43,915 nucleotides of DNA from Fodinibius sp050117475 (GCA_050117475.1 JASFMR010000019.1:1-43915); one strand, 5' to 3'; shown: positions 24,732 through 34,226, counted from the first letter of the stretch. Notes: generated by a model not told the origin, from the letters alone. Translations and numbers: made by a program.

Positions 24732-27700
24732 TTAATTCTCAATAGGCACTGTCTTTTCGTCGACTTCTTGTATCAAATCCGGGATATTGCCGGACAGGAT
24801 CGGCGCTACCTTTTTAAGCTGGATGTCGACCTGTCTGGCCAGGTAATTGAAAACCTCATACTGCTGTTCCGTGGGACGGTTGTCGCCGGTACCCACGTTG
24901 TTGGCCAGGGCTGCCAACTTATTGTTGAGCTTGATGGGATAATTCAGGACATCCTGGAAAGCCTCTGCTTTAGTCTGCATGAGAGTGCTTTCAACATCGG
25001 CAAGTGTCTTTAGCAGCTCATTAGCGCGTTGTTGAATCTTCTTATTATTTTTGTATTTCGATTTTACATCATCAATTTGCTTACGCACTTCCCGGATCTT
25101 GTTGATGGTTTTATGTGTTGTATCAAGCTTTGCTATTATTGTTTGCTGCAGATCAAACTGTGCTTTAAAATCGTCCTGCGATGTTTCAATTCGGGGATCC
25201 TTCTTAATTTCAAAGGATTGCGTCATCACCGGTTGATCATCGATAATCAAACGGAGCTTGTATGTGCCTGGGATCGCCCTGGGGCCGCGGGTTGAGCCGG
25301 CCCATAATATTTGTTTTCCCTCTAAATCCTGTGCACCGGGATAGCGCATATTCCAGGAAAACTCGTTTAAGCCCTTTTTGGTAGAGAGAACGGTAGGTTT
25401 TGTTTTGTCTTTTTCTACATAGAAATCGGTGTCGGTTTTTACCTCATTGCCCTCAATGTCCTGGTTACTCGAAAAAGTGCGAATGACATCTCCGTCGGAT
25501 TCCAGGAACACTAGTTTAACTTCTTTGTCTTTGATCTCCTCCTTAAGATTGTAATGCACAACAACACCCGGATCTGGATTTTGACCCACCGTCATGCCCG
25601 CCTCATGCATACTGGGTCCTCCAAACAAGTACGTAGCCTCCGGCTTGTAAAGATAATTGCTGCCGGTTACCTCATTGCTGAGTTGGTGTAGTACATTGAG
25701 GTTATCGAGAATCCAGAAGGCGCGGCCCTGTGTGGCAACTACCAGGTCCTGATCCCTTTTTTGAACAGCCAAATCCGTGATCGGGACAGACGGCAGATTC
25801 AGCTGTAACGACTGCCACAATTTTCCATCATCAAACGAAACATATACCCCGGTTTCGGTGCCCGCATACAGCAGCCCTTTTTTACTGGGATCTTCCCTGA
25901 TGGCCCTGGTAAAATCCATATCCCGAATACCATTTGTAATTTTTGACCAGCTTTTTCCGTAGTCGACGGTCTTATAGAGCATGGGCGTAAAATCATCAAA
26001 TTTATAGCGTGTTACCGCTATGTAAGCCGTGCCCGCATCAAAATGGGAAGGCTCTATGATGCTCACCATCGATTCTGGCATGCCTTTGGGCGTAACATCC
26101 GACCAGGTTTTCCCGTTATCGCGGCTCAGATGTACAAGGCCGTCGTCTGACCCTGCCCACAAAATGCCTTTTTTAACCGGGGATTCGGCAAAAGCAAAGA
26201 CCGTATTGTAATATTCCACACTGGTATTATCATGTGTGATGGGGCCCCCGGAATCTTCCTGTTTGCTTTCTTCATCTCGTGTCAGGTCGGGACTTATTCT
26301 ATCCCAACTCATTCCTTCATCCGTTGAACGGTGAACATATTGCGATGTAGTGTAAAGTACATCGGGATCATGGGGAGAAATATAGATTGGGAATGTCCAC
26401 TGGAAACGATAGCTAATATCTTTTGCTGCTGCTCCCATCGGATTGTTGGGCCAGACATCAACCCGGTCGCTTTGTTCGTTTTCGGAATTATGTTTTTCCA
26501 GGTAACCGCCGTAGCTGCCACCATACGTAATATCCGGATCTTCCGGATCCGGGGCGATGTAGCCGCTTTCACCCCCCGCGACAGCGATCCAGTTCTTCTC
26601 GTCAATTCCGTAACCGGCAGAACGACTTTTGATGGCTACGGTTCCATTGTCCTGTTGAGCGCCATAAACCCAATAAGGGAAACGGTTATCAAGGATCACG
26701 TGATAAAACTGTGCGGTGGCATATTTGTAATAGGATGACCAGCTTTTGCCGCCGTTCTCGGTAATCTGTGTACCGCCGTCATCCGAAATAGCCATCCGAT
26801 TGGAGTTATCCGGATCAATCCAGAGATCGTGATGATCGCCGTGGGGAGTGCTTATACGGTCGAAATGGCGGCCGCCATCGGTGGACTTGTAAAAACCGAC
26901 ATTCAGAACGTAGACCGTGTTTTCGTTTTGGGAGTCTGCTATCACATGAGTATAGTACCAGGCTCTTTGCCTGAGTTTCCGTTCTTTGTTGATTCTTTTC
27001 CATGTGCTGCCCCCGTCATCCGACCGGAAAAGGCCGCCGTTCTTATTTTCGATCAGCGCAAAGACGCGATCCGAATTGGCCGGAGAGACCGATACGCCTA
27101 TTTTTCCATTGATGCCTTTCGGCAAGCCGGGACGCTGCGTGATGTTTTTCCAGGTTTCTCCACCGTCGGTACTTTTATAAAGGCCGCTGCCTTCTCCGCC
27201 ACTGACCATCTTCCATGGATTACGATACGCTTCCCAGAGCCCGGCATATAAAATGCGCGAATTGTTGGGATCAATGGCAAGATCAACGGCCCCGGTGTGC
27301 TGGTTGTGATACAATACCTTTTTCCATGTTTTGCCCCCATCGGTTGTTTTATAGACGCCTCGTTCTTCATTTCCTTCCGTTCCAAAAGCATGCCCCAGGG
27401 CCGCCACCCATGCAATATCAGGATTGTTGGGATGCACTACGATATCCCCGATGAATTGCGTTTTCCCCAACCCTATATGATTCCAGGTTTTTCCACCGTC
27501 CGTGGATCGATACATGCCATCGCCGGCCGACATGTTTCCGCGAATCTCTGTTTCTCCCATGCCAACGTAGATTACATTGGGATCGGAAGGGGCTACGGCT
27601 ATGGCACCGACGGAACCGGTTTTAAAATAATCATCGGAGATATTAATCCACGTTTTACCGCCGTCATCCGTTTTAAAGACGCCACCACCGGTTGCTCCCA

Positions 27701-27944
27701 TATAATAAGTGAAAGGCTGATCTTTATGGCCGGCAACAGCAACGGATCTACCCCCTCGGTAGGGACCAATATTTCGGTATTTAAGAGCCTGCAGGTATTC
27801 CTGTTGGTAGGTTCTTTTTGTATCCGTTTTACCATGGCCAAAAACCTGTGCTTGAACCGAGATTGAAATTCCCAATAAAAAAAAGATGGCAAATACGCTT
27901 AAAAATAATGTTTTGGTGGTGAAAGAGCGTTTGAATTCTGACAT
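24732..27944 (-). CDS. Large secreted BNR/sortilin-like beta-propeller protein
   Basis: A 1070-residue exported protein from Met at 27944. The frame opens 60 codons earlier, but only here a canonical signal peptide follows (MSEFKRSFTTK, hydrophobic run, cleavage after VQA/Q). Then comes a long series of BNR (Asp-box) repeats, each with S-x-D-G-G-x-T-W: STDGGKTW, TDDGGKTW, STDEGMSW, SRDNGKTW. This predicts two multi-bladed propellers, like VPS10/sortilin and sialidase-like glycoside-binding proteins. The C-terminal third is a helical and beta module. Enzymatic activity cannot be read from sequence. It may bind or hydrolyse glycans outside the cell. Confidence 0.85.
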   Translation of the reverse strand: MSEFKRSFTTKTLFLSVFAIFFLLGISISVQAQVFGHGKTDTKRTYQQEYLQALKYRNIGPYRGGRSVAVAGHKDQPFTYYMGATGGGVFKTDDGGKTWINISDDYFKTGSVGAIAVAPSDPNVIYVGMGETEIRGNMSAGDGMYRSTDGGKTWNHIGLGKTQFIGDIVVHPNNPDIAWVAALGHAFGTEGNEERGVYKTTDGGKTWKKVLYHNQHTGAVDLAIDPNNSRILYAGLWEAYRNPWKMVSGGEGSGLYKSTDGGETWKNITQRPGLPKGINGKIGVSVSPANSDRVFALIENKNGGLFRSDDGGSTWKRINKERKLRQRAWYYTHVIADSQNENTVYVLNVGFYKSTDGGRHFDRISTPHGDHHDLWIDPDNSNRMAISDDGGTQITENGGKSWSSYYKYATAQFYHVILDNRFPYWVYGAQQDNGTVAIKSRSAGYGIDEKNWIAVAGGESGYIAPDPEDPDITYGGSYGGYLEKHNSENEQSDRVDVWPNNPMGAAAKDISYRFQWTFPIYISPHDPDVLYTTSQYVHRSTDEGMSWDRISPDLTRDEESKQEDSGGPITHDNTSVEYYNTVFAFAESPVKKGILWAGSDDGLVHLSRDNGKTWSDVTPKGMPESMVSIIEPSHFDAGTAYIAVTRYKFDDFTPMLYKTVDYGKSWSKITNGIRDMDFTRAIREDPSKKGLLYAGTETGVYVSFDDGKLWQSLQLNLPSVPITDLAVQKRDQDLVVATQGRAFWILDNLNVLHQLSNEVTGSNYLYKPEATYLFGGPSMHEAGMTVGQNPDPGVVVHYNLKEEIKDKEVKLVFLESDGDVIRTFSSNQDIEGNEVKTDTDFYVEKDKTKPTVLSTKKGLNEFSWNMRYPGAQDLEGKQILWAGSTRGPRAIPGTYKLRLIIDDQPVMTQSFEIKKDPRIETSQDDFKAQFDLQQTIIAKLDTTHKTINKIREVRKQIDDVKSKYKNNKKIQQRANELLKTLADVESTLMQTKAEAFQDVLNYPIKLNNKLAALANNVGTGDNRPTEQQYEVFNYLARQVDIQLKKVAPILSGNIPDLIQEVDEKTVPIEN

Positions 27945-28142
27945 GATCCCTGGGTTTTTTGGATATTGATGCAATTGCCGACTGCAGGTATTGATAGCCT
28001 GAAAATTATTAAGGTGCGACAGTGTCAATGGCAATGTATAAAAATTGAAGTATGATATTAGGTAAAAAAATGTGAAGCGATTCAGCATACAAAATAGGCA
28101 TCGCAAGATGTAATCCTTATTCATAATCCTTATTTTCAGGTT

Positions 28143-29372
28143 ATGAAAACAACAGGATTTATAGCCAGGCGTTACCTTTTTTCAAAAAAACATATCTCAC
28201 TTATTTCTACGCTTACGGTGATAAGTATTACCGGGGTGACTATTGGCACTGCCTTGCTCATAGTGGTTCTTTCTGTTTTTAACGGCTTTTTTAACGTGAT
28301 AAAGGGACTGCTTCTTAAAAATGATCCGGATATACGCATCGAGTCTGTTGAGAGTGATTCTTTTTTATATACGGGAGACATGCAAAAAAAGCTTGAAGGG
28401 ATACCCGAGATCACAGCTTCTGCTTCATATGTGAAAGGAAAAGCTCTGCTCGCTTTTGAACGTAATCGCAACAAGGTTGTGGAGGTAAAAGGAATAAAGC
28501 CGGAGGAGTATTTCCGTATTAACAATATGAGTGGAAACGTGACGACGGGGTCTATTGATTTGGGTGTCCGGGACAAGAAACCGGGTATCCTAATGAATGA
28601 ACAGTTGATGGCAGATTTGAATCTCCACGTGGGAGACCTGGTTGTACTATTAAGCGCTGACGGAATGCGAAAATCCCTGACTCAGTTCTCCCTGCCCCGA
28701 AGTTATCGTTTTGAAGTTCGCGGAGTGTACTCGAGATTGCAGATAGCCGCGGAGGGCCCCTCTGTGTTTATTGACAAAGAAGCAGGACAGCGGCTTTTTG
28801 AGATGAGGAATAAGATTTCAGGGATTGACTTGCGTCTCCAAAAGACGGAACAGGCCTCATCCATCAAAGAAAGGTTGGAACATATTCTGGGAAGCGGCTT
28901 CTCGGTATCCACCTGGTACGATCTGCAAAAACCCCTTTATGACGTAATGTACCTGGAGAAGTGGAGTTCATACCTCATATTGATGATTATCGTTATTGTT
29001 GCAGTGCTCAATATAGTGGGATCGTTGACCATGATTGTTGTTCAAAAAAACCGCGATATCGGAGTGTTGCTTACAATGGGGTTTACTCCTTCTGATATTA
29101 AAAGTATGTTTATGCGCCAGGGATTATATATAGGGCTTATCGGCGGAGGCTGTGGCGGTGGGCTGGGGCTGCTCTTGAGCTGGTTGCAAAAACAGTATGG
29201 ACTTATTAAACTTTCTTCTGCTTTTATTATTAGTGCTTATCCAGTGAGTATTAGTTTGTGGGATGTAAGTGTGGTCTTACTGGGTAGTTTATTGCTGTGC
29301 ATATTGGCAAGCTGGTATCCGGCAAAAAGAGCTTCGCTCGTTCAGCCGGCGGATGCGGTTCGATACGATTAG
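28143..29372 (+). CDS. LolC/LolE-type ABC transporter permease
   Basis: A 409-residue inner-membrane protein with the FtsX/MacB fold. One N-terminal helix (about 20-48; TLTVISITGVTIGTALLIVV) precedes a large periplasmic domain (about 50-270), then three C-terminal helices. LolC/E partners release lipoproteins from the inner membrane; the ATPase (LolD) is not adjacent here. It is divergent from the BNR gene with a 198-base gap. Confidence 0.87.
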   Translation: MKTTGFIARRYLFSKKHISLISTLTVISITGVTIGTALLIVVLSVFNGFFNVIKGLLLKNDPDIRIESVESDSFLYTGDMQKKLEGIPEITASASYVKGKALLAFERNRNKVVEVKGIKPEEYFRINNMSGNVTTGSIDLGVRDKKPGILMNEQLMADLNLHVGDLVVLLSADGMRKSLTQFSLPRSYRFEVRGVYSRLQIAAEGPSVFIDKEAGQRLFEMRNKISGIDLRLQKTEQASSIKERLEHILGSGFSVSTWYDLQKPLYDVMYLEKWSSYLILMIIVIVAVLNIVGSLTMIVVQKNRDIGVLLTMGFTPSDIKSMFMRQGLYIGLIGGGCGGGLGLLLSWLQKQYGLIKLSSAFIISAYPVSISLWDVSVVLLGSLLLCILASWYPAKRASLVQPADAVRYD

Positions 29373-29422
29373 ATTATATCAACCAAGGTGAATTAAAACA
29401 TAATAATTAAATCCAGAAATGA

Positions 29423-29448
29423 GGGAATGAGCGGTCAAACTCATTCCC
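29423..29448 (+). terminator. Perfect 9-bp hairpin after the Lol-type permease
   Basis: gggaatgag (29423-29431) and ctcattccc (29440-29448) pair perfectly around an 8-base loop, about 50 bases after the permease stop. The 3' side has only agagggat and no T-run, so it is a probable but weak terminator or transcript-stabilising hairpin. Confidence 0.5.
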
Positions 29449-29525
29449 AGAGGGATATATGGAGTCACATTAGATGTGTGTCTCAACACTTGATATAATA
29501 ACTCATGAGGGAGCAAAATATTGTC

Positions 29526-29978
29526 TTATTCTTGTTCTTGCAGGCCCAGTTTTTTACAAATACAGGAAAGATGTTCCAGTTCCTCATCATTAAGAACGTC
29601 AAACTCTTCCATAATATGATTCAGATGGCGCGGAAAATAATCGGCAATAAGATTCCGCCCTTCATCCGTAAGGTGAATCAGCATAGATCGTCGATCTTTC
29701 GGGTCACGATGACGTTCAACCCAGCCGTTCTTTTCCAAATTATCTATTACCAAGGTAATGTTGCCCCCGCTTTTCAACAGTTTTTGAGCCAGGGCCTTTT
29801 GGTTAAGAGGTCCTAAATGCAAGAGGGCTTCAAGAACCCCAAATTGGCTTATGGTGAGATTATAATCTGAAAGTTGTCGATTCAAGCGGTTGTTGATCGA
29901 TTCCGATGCCCGCATTAGTTTTATGAACGCATTTAGCGTCTTTTCTTCTTTTTTACTGCCCTTGTAATGCGTACCCAT
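29526..29978 (-). CDS. MarR-family transcriptional regulator
   Basis: A 150-residue MarR protein. The winged helix is at about 55-120: LTISQFGVLEALLHLGP, then KALAQKLLKSGGNITLVIDNLEKNGWVER with the wing DPKDRRSMLIHLT. The start codon lies eight bases from an inverted repeat that fits an autoregulatory operator. No effector or target gene obvious; neighbours are xthA on one side and the Lol-type permease on the other. Confidence 0.92.
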   Translation of the reverse strand: MGTHYKGSKKEEKTLNAFIKLMRASESINNRLNRQLSDYNLTISQFGVLEALLHLGPLNQKALAQKLLKSGGNITLVIDNLEKNGWVERHRDPKDRRSMLIHLTDEGRNLIADYFPRHLNHIMEEFDVLNDEELEHLSCICKKLGLQEQE

Positions 29979-29985
29979 AATTTAA

Positions 29986-30001
29986 ATGTAAATAATTACA
30001 T
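29986..30001. promoter_or_regulatory. Putative MarR operator
   Basis: A perfect 6-4-6 inverted repeat, atgtaa-ataa-ttacat, eight bases upstream of the MarR start codon. Its position and symmetry fit autorepression. Confidence 0.6.
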
Positions 30002-30048
30002 ATTAATGTCAGCCGTTTTTTAATATACAATTTTGCTCTGGAAAACCA

Positions 30049-30816
30049 TCAAATATTGTAGCAGACGGTCACAGGGGCATGATCGGAAAGATCCCATTCC
30101 ATCTCGATGACGGCCTCATCGGCTGCTACAAGCAGGTCGGGGCTGCTCATGTGATAGTCGATTCTCCACCCTTTGTTTCGTTCTTTGGAGGCGGCACGGT
30201 AACTCCACCAGCTATACAGGTCGGGTTCCCCCTCGTGCAAACGGCGATAAACATCTTCGTAACCAACCTCCAACAGACGTGTTACCCATTCCCGTTCTTC
30301 AGGCAGAAATCCCGAGGTATTTTTATTCCTATTGGGATTGTGAATATCAATAGGTTTGTGGCAGATGTTGTAATCCCCGCAAAAGAGTACCGGCTTCTCA
30401 CTATCGAGATATTTTTGAGCAAAGGGGAGAAAATAATCCAGGAATTCCATTTTCAAATCCTGCCGTTTGTCACCGGTTGTGCCGCTGGGAGCATAGATTG
30501 AAAATACGATCATATCCTGGAACTCAGCCATTAATACCCGGCCTTCGCTGTCGACCCAGTCTACGCCGAGGCCTTCCTGTACATTGATCGGCTCTTCTTT
30601 TGAAAGGATACCCACTCCTGAGTAGCCTTTTTTCTCTGCCGTGTGATAAGCTTCATGGTAATCCAAATTCCGGACAGGTTTGGGGACCTGGTGTTCCATC
30701 GCCCGCAGCTCTTGTAAGCAAATAATGTCCGGATCGCTTTGTTCAACCCAGTCGGTAAACCCTTTGCGTTGCGCTGCTCGAATACCGTTGACGTTGAAAG
30801 AGGAGATTTTGAGCAT
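30049..30816 (-). CDS. xthA: Exodeoxyribonuclease III
   Basis: A 255-residue AP endonuclease/exonuclease of the Mg2+-dependent EEP superfamily, for base excision repair. Catalytic residues in place: Asn8 and Asn10 area (FNVNGIRAA), Glu36 (LQELRA), Tyr108 region, Asp148 and Asn150 (CGDYN), the WRIDYH strand and the C-terminal SDHAPV (Asp-His). Length fits XthA. Confidence 0.95.
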   Translation of the reverse strand: MLKISSFNVNGIRAAQRKGFTDWVEQSDPDIICLQELRAMEHQVPKPVRNLDYHEAYHTAEKKGYSGVGILSKEEPINVQEGLGVDWVDSEGRVLMAEFQDMIVFSIYAPSGTTGDKRQDLKMEFLDYFLPFAQKYLDSEKPVLFCGDYNICHKPIDIHNPNRNKNTSGFLPEEREWVTRLLEVGYEDVYRRLHEGEPDLYSWWSYRAASKERNKGWRIDYHMSSPDLLVAADEAVIEMEWDLSDHAPVTVCYNI

Positions 30817-30998
30817 GGAGAAATTGGCAGGTTTTGGTGAAAGGTAAAATTATTATTTAGAACAAAATTACTTAATAATGAAAAGTGGGAGGCAAGAAGT
30901 AGTTAAACATATATTTATTGTGAGGAATCAATTTTTTCATGGTCTTACTTAAAAGTGATAACAAATATTTTGTCTATGTTGGATTTAAGTCAAAAAAA

Positions 30999-31178
30999 AT
31001 GATTGTCTGGAAAAAGGGGCCTGAACTTATTAAAGAAGTTTATCAGATAACAGGCAAATTACCCGAACAAGAAAAATTTGGGTTCGTCAGCCGGCTCAGA
31101 AGAGTAGCGGTTTCTGTTGTTTCTAATATTTCTGAAGCGGAAGCGAGACGGACAAATAAAGAAAAACGAAGATATTAA
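30999..31178 (+). pseudogene. Truncated four-helix-bundle protein (23S IVP-like)
   Basis: A 59-residue frame from an ATG at 30999 (an upstream ATG at 30939 adds residues unlike the family). The sequence WKKGPELIKEVYQITGKLPE ... FGFVSRLRRVAVSVVSNISE matches the N-terminal half of the small four-helix-bundle proteins related to 23S rRNA intervening-sequence proteins, normally near 120 residues. The usual continuation after SNIAEG is lost: the frame reads RRTNKEKRRY and stops. Following DNA shows no continuing frame before tyrS. I call it a degraded remnant. Confidence 0.65.
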
Positions 31179-31204
31179 CAAACTTTCTTCTCGCTGTTCA
31201 TTTC

Positions 31205-32419
31205 TCACTTAGCTTTTACAATGGCAAAGTTTCGTTTCCCAACCTTAAGTGTAAACTCGGTGCCATTATCAAAAGTGACGCTGTAGCCCTTGTCAGAGAT
31301 CTTCTTATCGTTGATAGAAATACCACCCTGCTTGATCAATCGCTTGGTCTCCCCGTTGCTGGAAGTAAACCCGGCATCCGAAACAATATCCAGCAGACGG
31401 ACCTCTGTTCCCGGGTCGTATTCCAGGGTAGGGGCGTCATCCGGTACTTCATTGCCGATAACCGTTTGTTCAAAATACTTACGGGCCCCATTGGCTTTTT
31501 CTTCGCCATGATACATACGGGTGATCACCAGTGCCAGCTCATGTTTAGTGTTGCGGGGATCTTCTTCGGCTTTCTTTTTGTATTTCGGAAGCTTCTCAAC
31601 ATCCACATCTGTGAGCAACTCAAACCAGGAGTATATTAAGTCGTCGGGGATGGATAATACCTTCCCGTACATTTCATTGGGTTCTTCGGTAATGCCGATA
31701 TAATTGTCATAAGACTTCGACATTTTCATTGTGCCGTCGGTGCCGACCAGCAGGGGCATCATAAGGGCAATCTGGGGTTCCTGTCCGGCGTCTTTTTGGA
31801 GTTCGCGTCCAACCAGTAAGTTAAATTTCTGGTCGGTTCCGCCCAGTTCTACATCGGAATGAAGATGAACCGAATCTTGGCCCTGCGCCAGAGGGTAAAG
31901 AAATTCGTGCAGCGAGATGGGTTCGTTATTGTTGAACCGCTTGGAAAAATCATCCCGCTCGATCATGCGTGCTACGGTCAGCTTTGAGGTCAGTTTGATT
32001 ACATCCTCAAATTTCATAGCACCCAACCATTCCGAATTGTAAACAATGGAGGTTTTGGGTTCATCCAGAATTTTGGTTGCCTGGTCGAGATATGTTTCCG
32101 CATTCTTTTTTATTTCTTCCCTGCTGAGGGGGGGGCGGGTTTTATTTTGACCGGTGGGGTCTCCGATAAGGGCGGTAAAATCACCAATGATGAGGATCGC
32201 TTCGTGGCCCAAATCCTGGAATTGGCGCAGTTTCCGCAGGATTACGGAATGGCCAAGGTGCAGGTCGGGGCGGGTAGGATCACAACCCAGTTTTATTTTA
32301 AGAGGTTTGTCTTCTTTCCTGGATTTTTTGAGCTTGTCTACCAGCTCGTTTTCAGGCACTATTTCGACGGTGCCTCTGCGAATGATTTCTAGTTGTTCTT
32401 CTACGGGTAAAAATGCCAT
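31205..32419 (-). CDS. tyrS: Tyrosine-tRNA ligase
   Basis: A 404-residue class I synthetase from the ATG at 32419 (the frame extends to a TTG at 32425). HIGH-like HLGH at 54-57, KMSKS at 232-236, and a C-terminal S4 RNA-binding domain from about 340. Charges tRNA-Tyr. Follows cvpA and yqeY in the same direction with 6- and 9-base gaps, so one operon. Confidence 0.97.
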   Translation of the reverse strand: MAFLPVEEQLEIIRRGTVEIVPENELVDKLKKSRKEDKPLKIKLGCDPTRPDLHLGHSVILRKLRQFQDLGHEAILIIGDFTALIGDPTGQNKTRPPLSREEIKKNAETYLDQATKILDEPKTSIVYNSEWLGAMKFEDVIKLTSKLTVARMIERDDFSKRFNNNEPISLHEFLYPLAQGQDSVHLHSDVELGGTDQKFNLLVGRELQKDAGQEPQIALMMPLLVGTDGTMKMSKSYDNYIGITEEPNEMYGKVLSIPDDLIYSWFELLTDVDVEKLPKYKKKAEEDPRNTKHELALVITRMYHGEEKANGARKYFEQTVIGNEVPDDAPTLEYDPGTEVRLLDIVSDAGFTSSNGETKRLIKQGGISINDKKISDKGYSVTFDNGTEFTLKVGKRNFAIVKAK

Positions 32420-32425
32420 GATCAA

Positions 32426-33001
32426 TTAAGAATTTCTGTTCTTTTCTTTGTCTAAAAAGGGAAAGTTTTCAATAGGGTTATACTGCTTCAGGGTCTTTCT
32501 TACGGTCGTGGTAAAATCCTCTGCCCCAGGGTAAATGGCAGCCACCGTATCGTAAGCCCACGGCGCAAGGTAAATAATATAGGAATAAGAGACCGACTCT
32601 TCCCTGGATTGTGACGAAGGGATATTAAAACCTGCCAGGATTAGCAGAAGGGCACTCACGATGATGCCGCTTTTCAGAAAGCCGAAAGCCAAACCTCCCA
32701 GCCGGTTAATAAAATTGAGCTTAACGGTTTCAAGGAATTTTTTGCTTATGAAAGCTGCGAGATTGACGATAGCCAGGGTTCCCACAAAAATAATAAGTCC
32801 GGATACAAAGGGAATAAATGAAGCTTTATCAGCAAAGAAGGGGCGAATGATGGTGCCGACCTGCTCCATATATTGAAAAGTAAGAAAGACAGCCAGAATA
32901 ATACCGACAATACTCAATACTTCTTTAATGAGGCCGTTCATGAATCCGCGGAAGCAGAAATAGGCTATGGGAAGTAATATCAGGAAATCCAGCAGATTCA
33001 T
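32426..33001 (-). CDS. CvpA family membrane protein
   Basis: A 191-residue inner-membrane protein with four hydrophobic helices: LLDFLILLPIAYFCFRGFMN, VLSIVGIILAVFLTF, FIPFVSGLIIFVGTLAIVNL and FLKSGIIVSALLLILAGF. The N-terminus and RGFMNG motif match CvpA, named for colicin V export but thought to affect envelope homeostasis. Lies between yqeY and tyrS in one operon. Confidence 0.88.
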   Translation of the reverse strand: MNLLDFLILLPIAYFCFRGFMNGLIKEVLSIVGIILAVFLTFQYMEQVGTIIRPFFADKASFIPFVSGLIIFVGTLAIVNLAAFISKKFLETVKLNFINRLGGLAFGFLKSGIIVSALLLILAGFNIPSSQSREESVSYSYIIYLAPWAYDTVAAIYPGAEDFTTTVRKTLKQYNPIENFPFLDKEKNRNS

Positions 33002-33010
33002 TGATGACGG

Positions 33011-33469
33011 CTACCCGGATAGCTCTTCTTTAACGACCTTACTGACTTTGGAGCCTTCGGCCTTACCTTTGAGCTCTTTCATCATGACGCCCATTACCCG
33101 ACCCATATCCGACATATCGCTGGCTCCAAGCTCAGTAATTTTCTCTCGGGCTATTTTACGGACTTCATCTTCAGAAAGCATTTTCGGCAGGTATGACTGG
33201 ATGATTACCAGTTCTTCTTCCTCGGATGCCACCAAATCTTTACGCCCGCCCTTTTCAAATTGTTCGATGGATTCCCTGCGCTGCTTGGCGGCTCGCATCA
33301 ACTCTTCGATTGCCTGCTCGTCAGACAGAGAGCCTTCGCCACCTTTCCGTTCACTAATTTCCCGTTCCAACAGTTTGGATTTGAGCGACCGGAGCACGCG
33401 CAGGCGGTCTTGGTCTTTATCCTTCATAGCCTGTTTCAGGTCGGCCATGATATCATCTTTAATAGCCAT
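33011..33469 (-). CDS. GatB/YqeY domain protein
   Basis: A 152-residue YqeY family protein. Lys-rich helical N-terminus, KDKDRLRVLRSLKSKL, EEELVIIQSYLPKMLSEDEV, then DMGRVMGVMMKELKGKAEG, the C-terminal helical motif shared with the GatB tail. Family role is linked to tRNA-dependent amidation but is not settled. First gene of the yqeY-cvpA-tyrS operon. Confidence 0.93.
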   Translation of the reverse strand: MAIKDDIMADLKQAMKDKDQDRLRVLRSLKSKLLEREISERKGGEGSLSDEQAIEELMRAAKQRRESIEQFEKGGRKDLVASEEEELVIIQSYLPKMLSEDEVRKIAREKITELGASDMSDMGRVMGVMMKELKGKAEGSKVSKVVKEELSG

Positions 33470-33516
33470 AATCTGAATTGCGGATTAAAATATGTTACGG
33501 TTAAGCCCTGATACAT

Positions 33517-33555
33517 AAAAAAAGGTTCCACCCGTTTATACGAATGCAACCTTTT
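33517..33555 (-). terminator. Terminator of the rpmB-rpmG-DUF4295 cluster
   Basis: On the minus strand the arms aaaaggtt and aaccttttt pair with an inner ca/tg match, then run into a T-tract (plus-strand A-run 33517-33523). It lies 20 bases after the DUF4295 stop. Confidence 0.7.
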
Positions 33556-33575
33556 CCGGCAAGCAAAGAAAAGTG

Positions 33576-33746
33576 TTAATCTTTATTTTTCTGGATGAAA
33601 TCCTGTACGTCATCCTGATCAATAATGGCCTCTTTGTAGCCATATTTATTGTTGCCACGTTTGGTAGCCACAATCACCTTTGCCATACGCCGGTGCGCTG
33701 CTTTCTGTTCAAGTGCTTCGGTTCCAAAAGTTTGCTTCTTAGCCAT
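33576..33746 (-). CDS. DUF4295 small protein (ribosome-associated cluster)
   Basis: A 56-residue basic protein, MAKKQTFGTEALEQK with KVIVATKRGNNKYGYKEAII. This matches the small DUF4295 family, which in Bacteroidota-type genomes sits beside rpmG and rpmB. A ribosome-related role is likely but not known. Too short for most gene callers' defaults; 15 bases downstream of rpmG, so cotranscribed. Confidence 0.9.
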   Translation of the reverse strand: MAKKQTFGTEALEQKAAHRRMAKVIVATKRGNNKYGYKEAIIDQDDVQDFIQKNKD

Positions 33747-33761
33747 GGTTCTGTTCTGTTA

Positions 33762-33926
33762 CTATTTAATTTCTTTGTGGATGGTATGCTTGCGAAGAAC
33801 CGGGTTATACTTCTTGAGCTCCAACCGATCAGGGGTGTTACGGCGATTCTTCGTCGTAACATATCGGGAAGATCCCGGTTTCTCAGTACATTCTAAAATG
33901 ACTTGTATTCTGTTTCCTTTTGCCAT
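33762..33926 (-). CDS. rpmG: 50S ribosomal protein bL33
   Basis: A 54-residue ribosomal protein: MAKGNRIQVILECTE, SSRYVTTKNRRNTPDRLELK and KYNPVLRKHTIHKEIK. The CxxC zinc pair is absent, so this is the zinc-free type. Second in the rpmB-rpmG-DUF4295 group. Confidence 0.96.
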   Translation of the reverse strand: MAKGNRIQVILECTEKPGSSRYVTTKNRRNTPDRLELKKYNPVLRKHTIHKEIK

Positions 33927-33980
33927 AATGATCTTGGTTTTGCTGCAAAAAATGCCGACCTATCCGGCATTTGAGAGATG

Positions 33981-34226
33981 TTAAACTTCTTTTATGAGTG
34001 TTCCTTTTTTTCTGGCTTCTTTCAATACGGCGTGAATGCCTTTCTTGTTAATCGTGCGAAGCGTCTTGGCAGAAACTTTCAAGGTTACCCACTTGTCCTC
34101 CTCGGGGATGTAGAACTTCTTCTTCTGCAGGTTCTGCTGGAACTTATGCTTTGTTTTGTTATTCGATTTGGAGGAGCGATATCCGTTCAGTGCTCCTTTC
34201 CCGGTGATGTCATCTTTACGTGCCAT
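33981..34226 (-). CDS. rpmB: 50S ribosomal protein bL28
   Basis: An 81-residue basic protein with bL28 features: GKGALNGYRSSKSNNKTKH, KKKFYIPEEDKWVTLKVSAK, TLRTINKKGIHAVL. The first cysteines of zinc-type L28 are absent. Divergent from gyrB with a 288-base gap. Confidence 0.95.
   Translation of the reverse strand: MARKDDITGKGALNGYRSSKSNNKTKHKFQQNLQKKKFYIPEEDKWVTLKVSAKTLRTINKKGIHAVLKEARKKGTLIKEV

Noticed and set aside
27944..28124. N-terminal extension of the BNR protein
   Set aside because: The 60 extra residues have no family match, and the canonical signal peptide starts at Met61 (27944).
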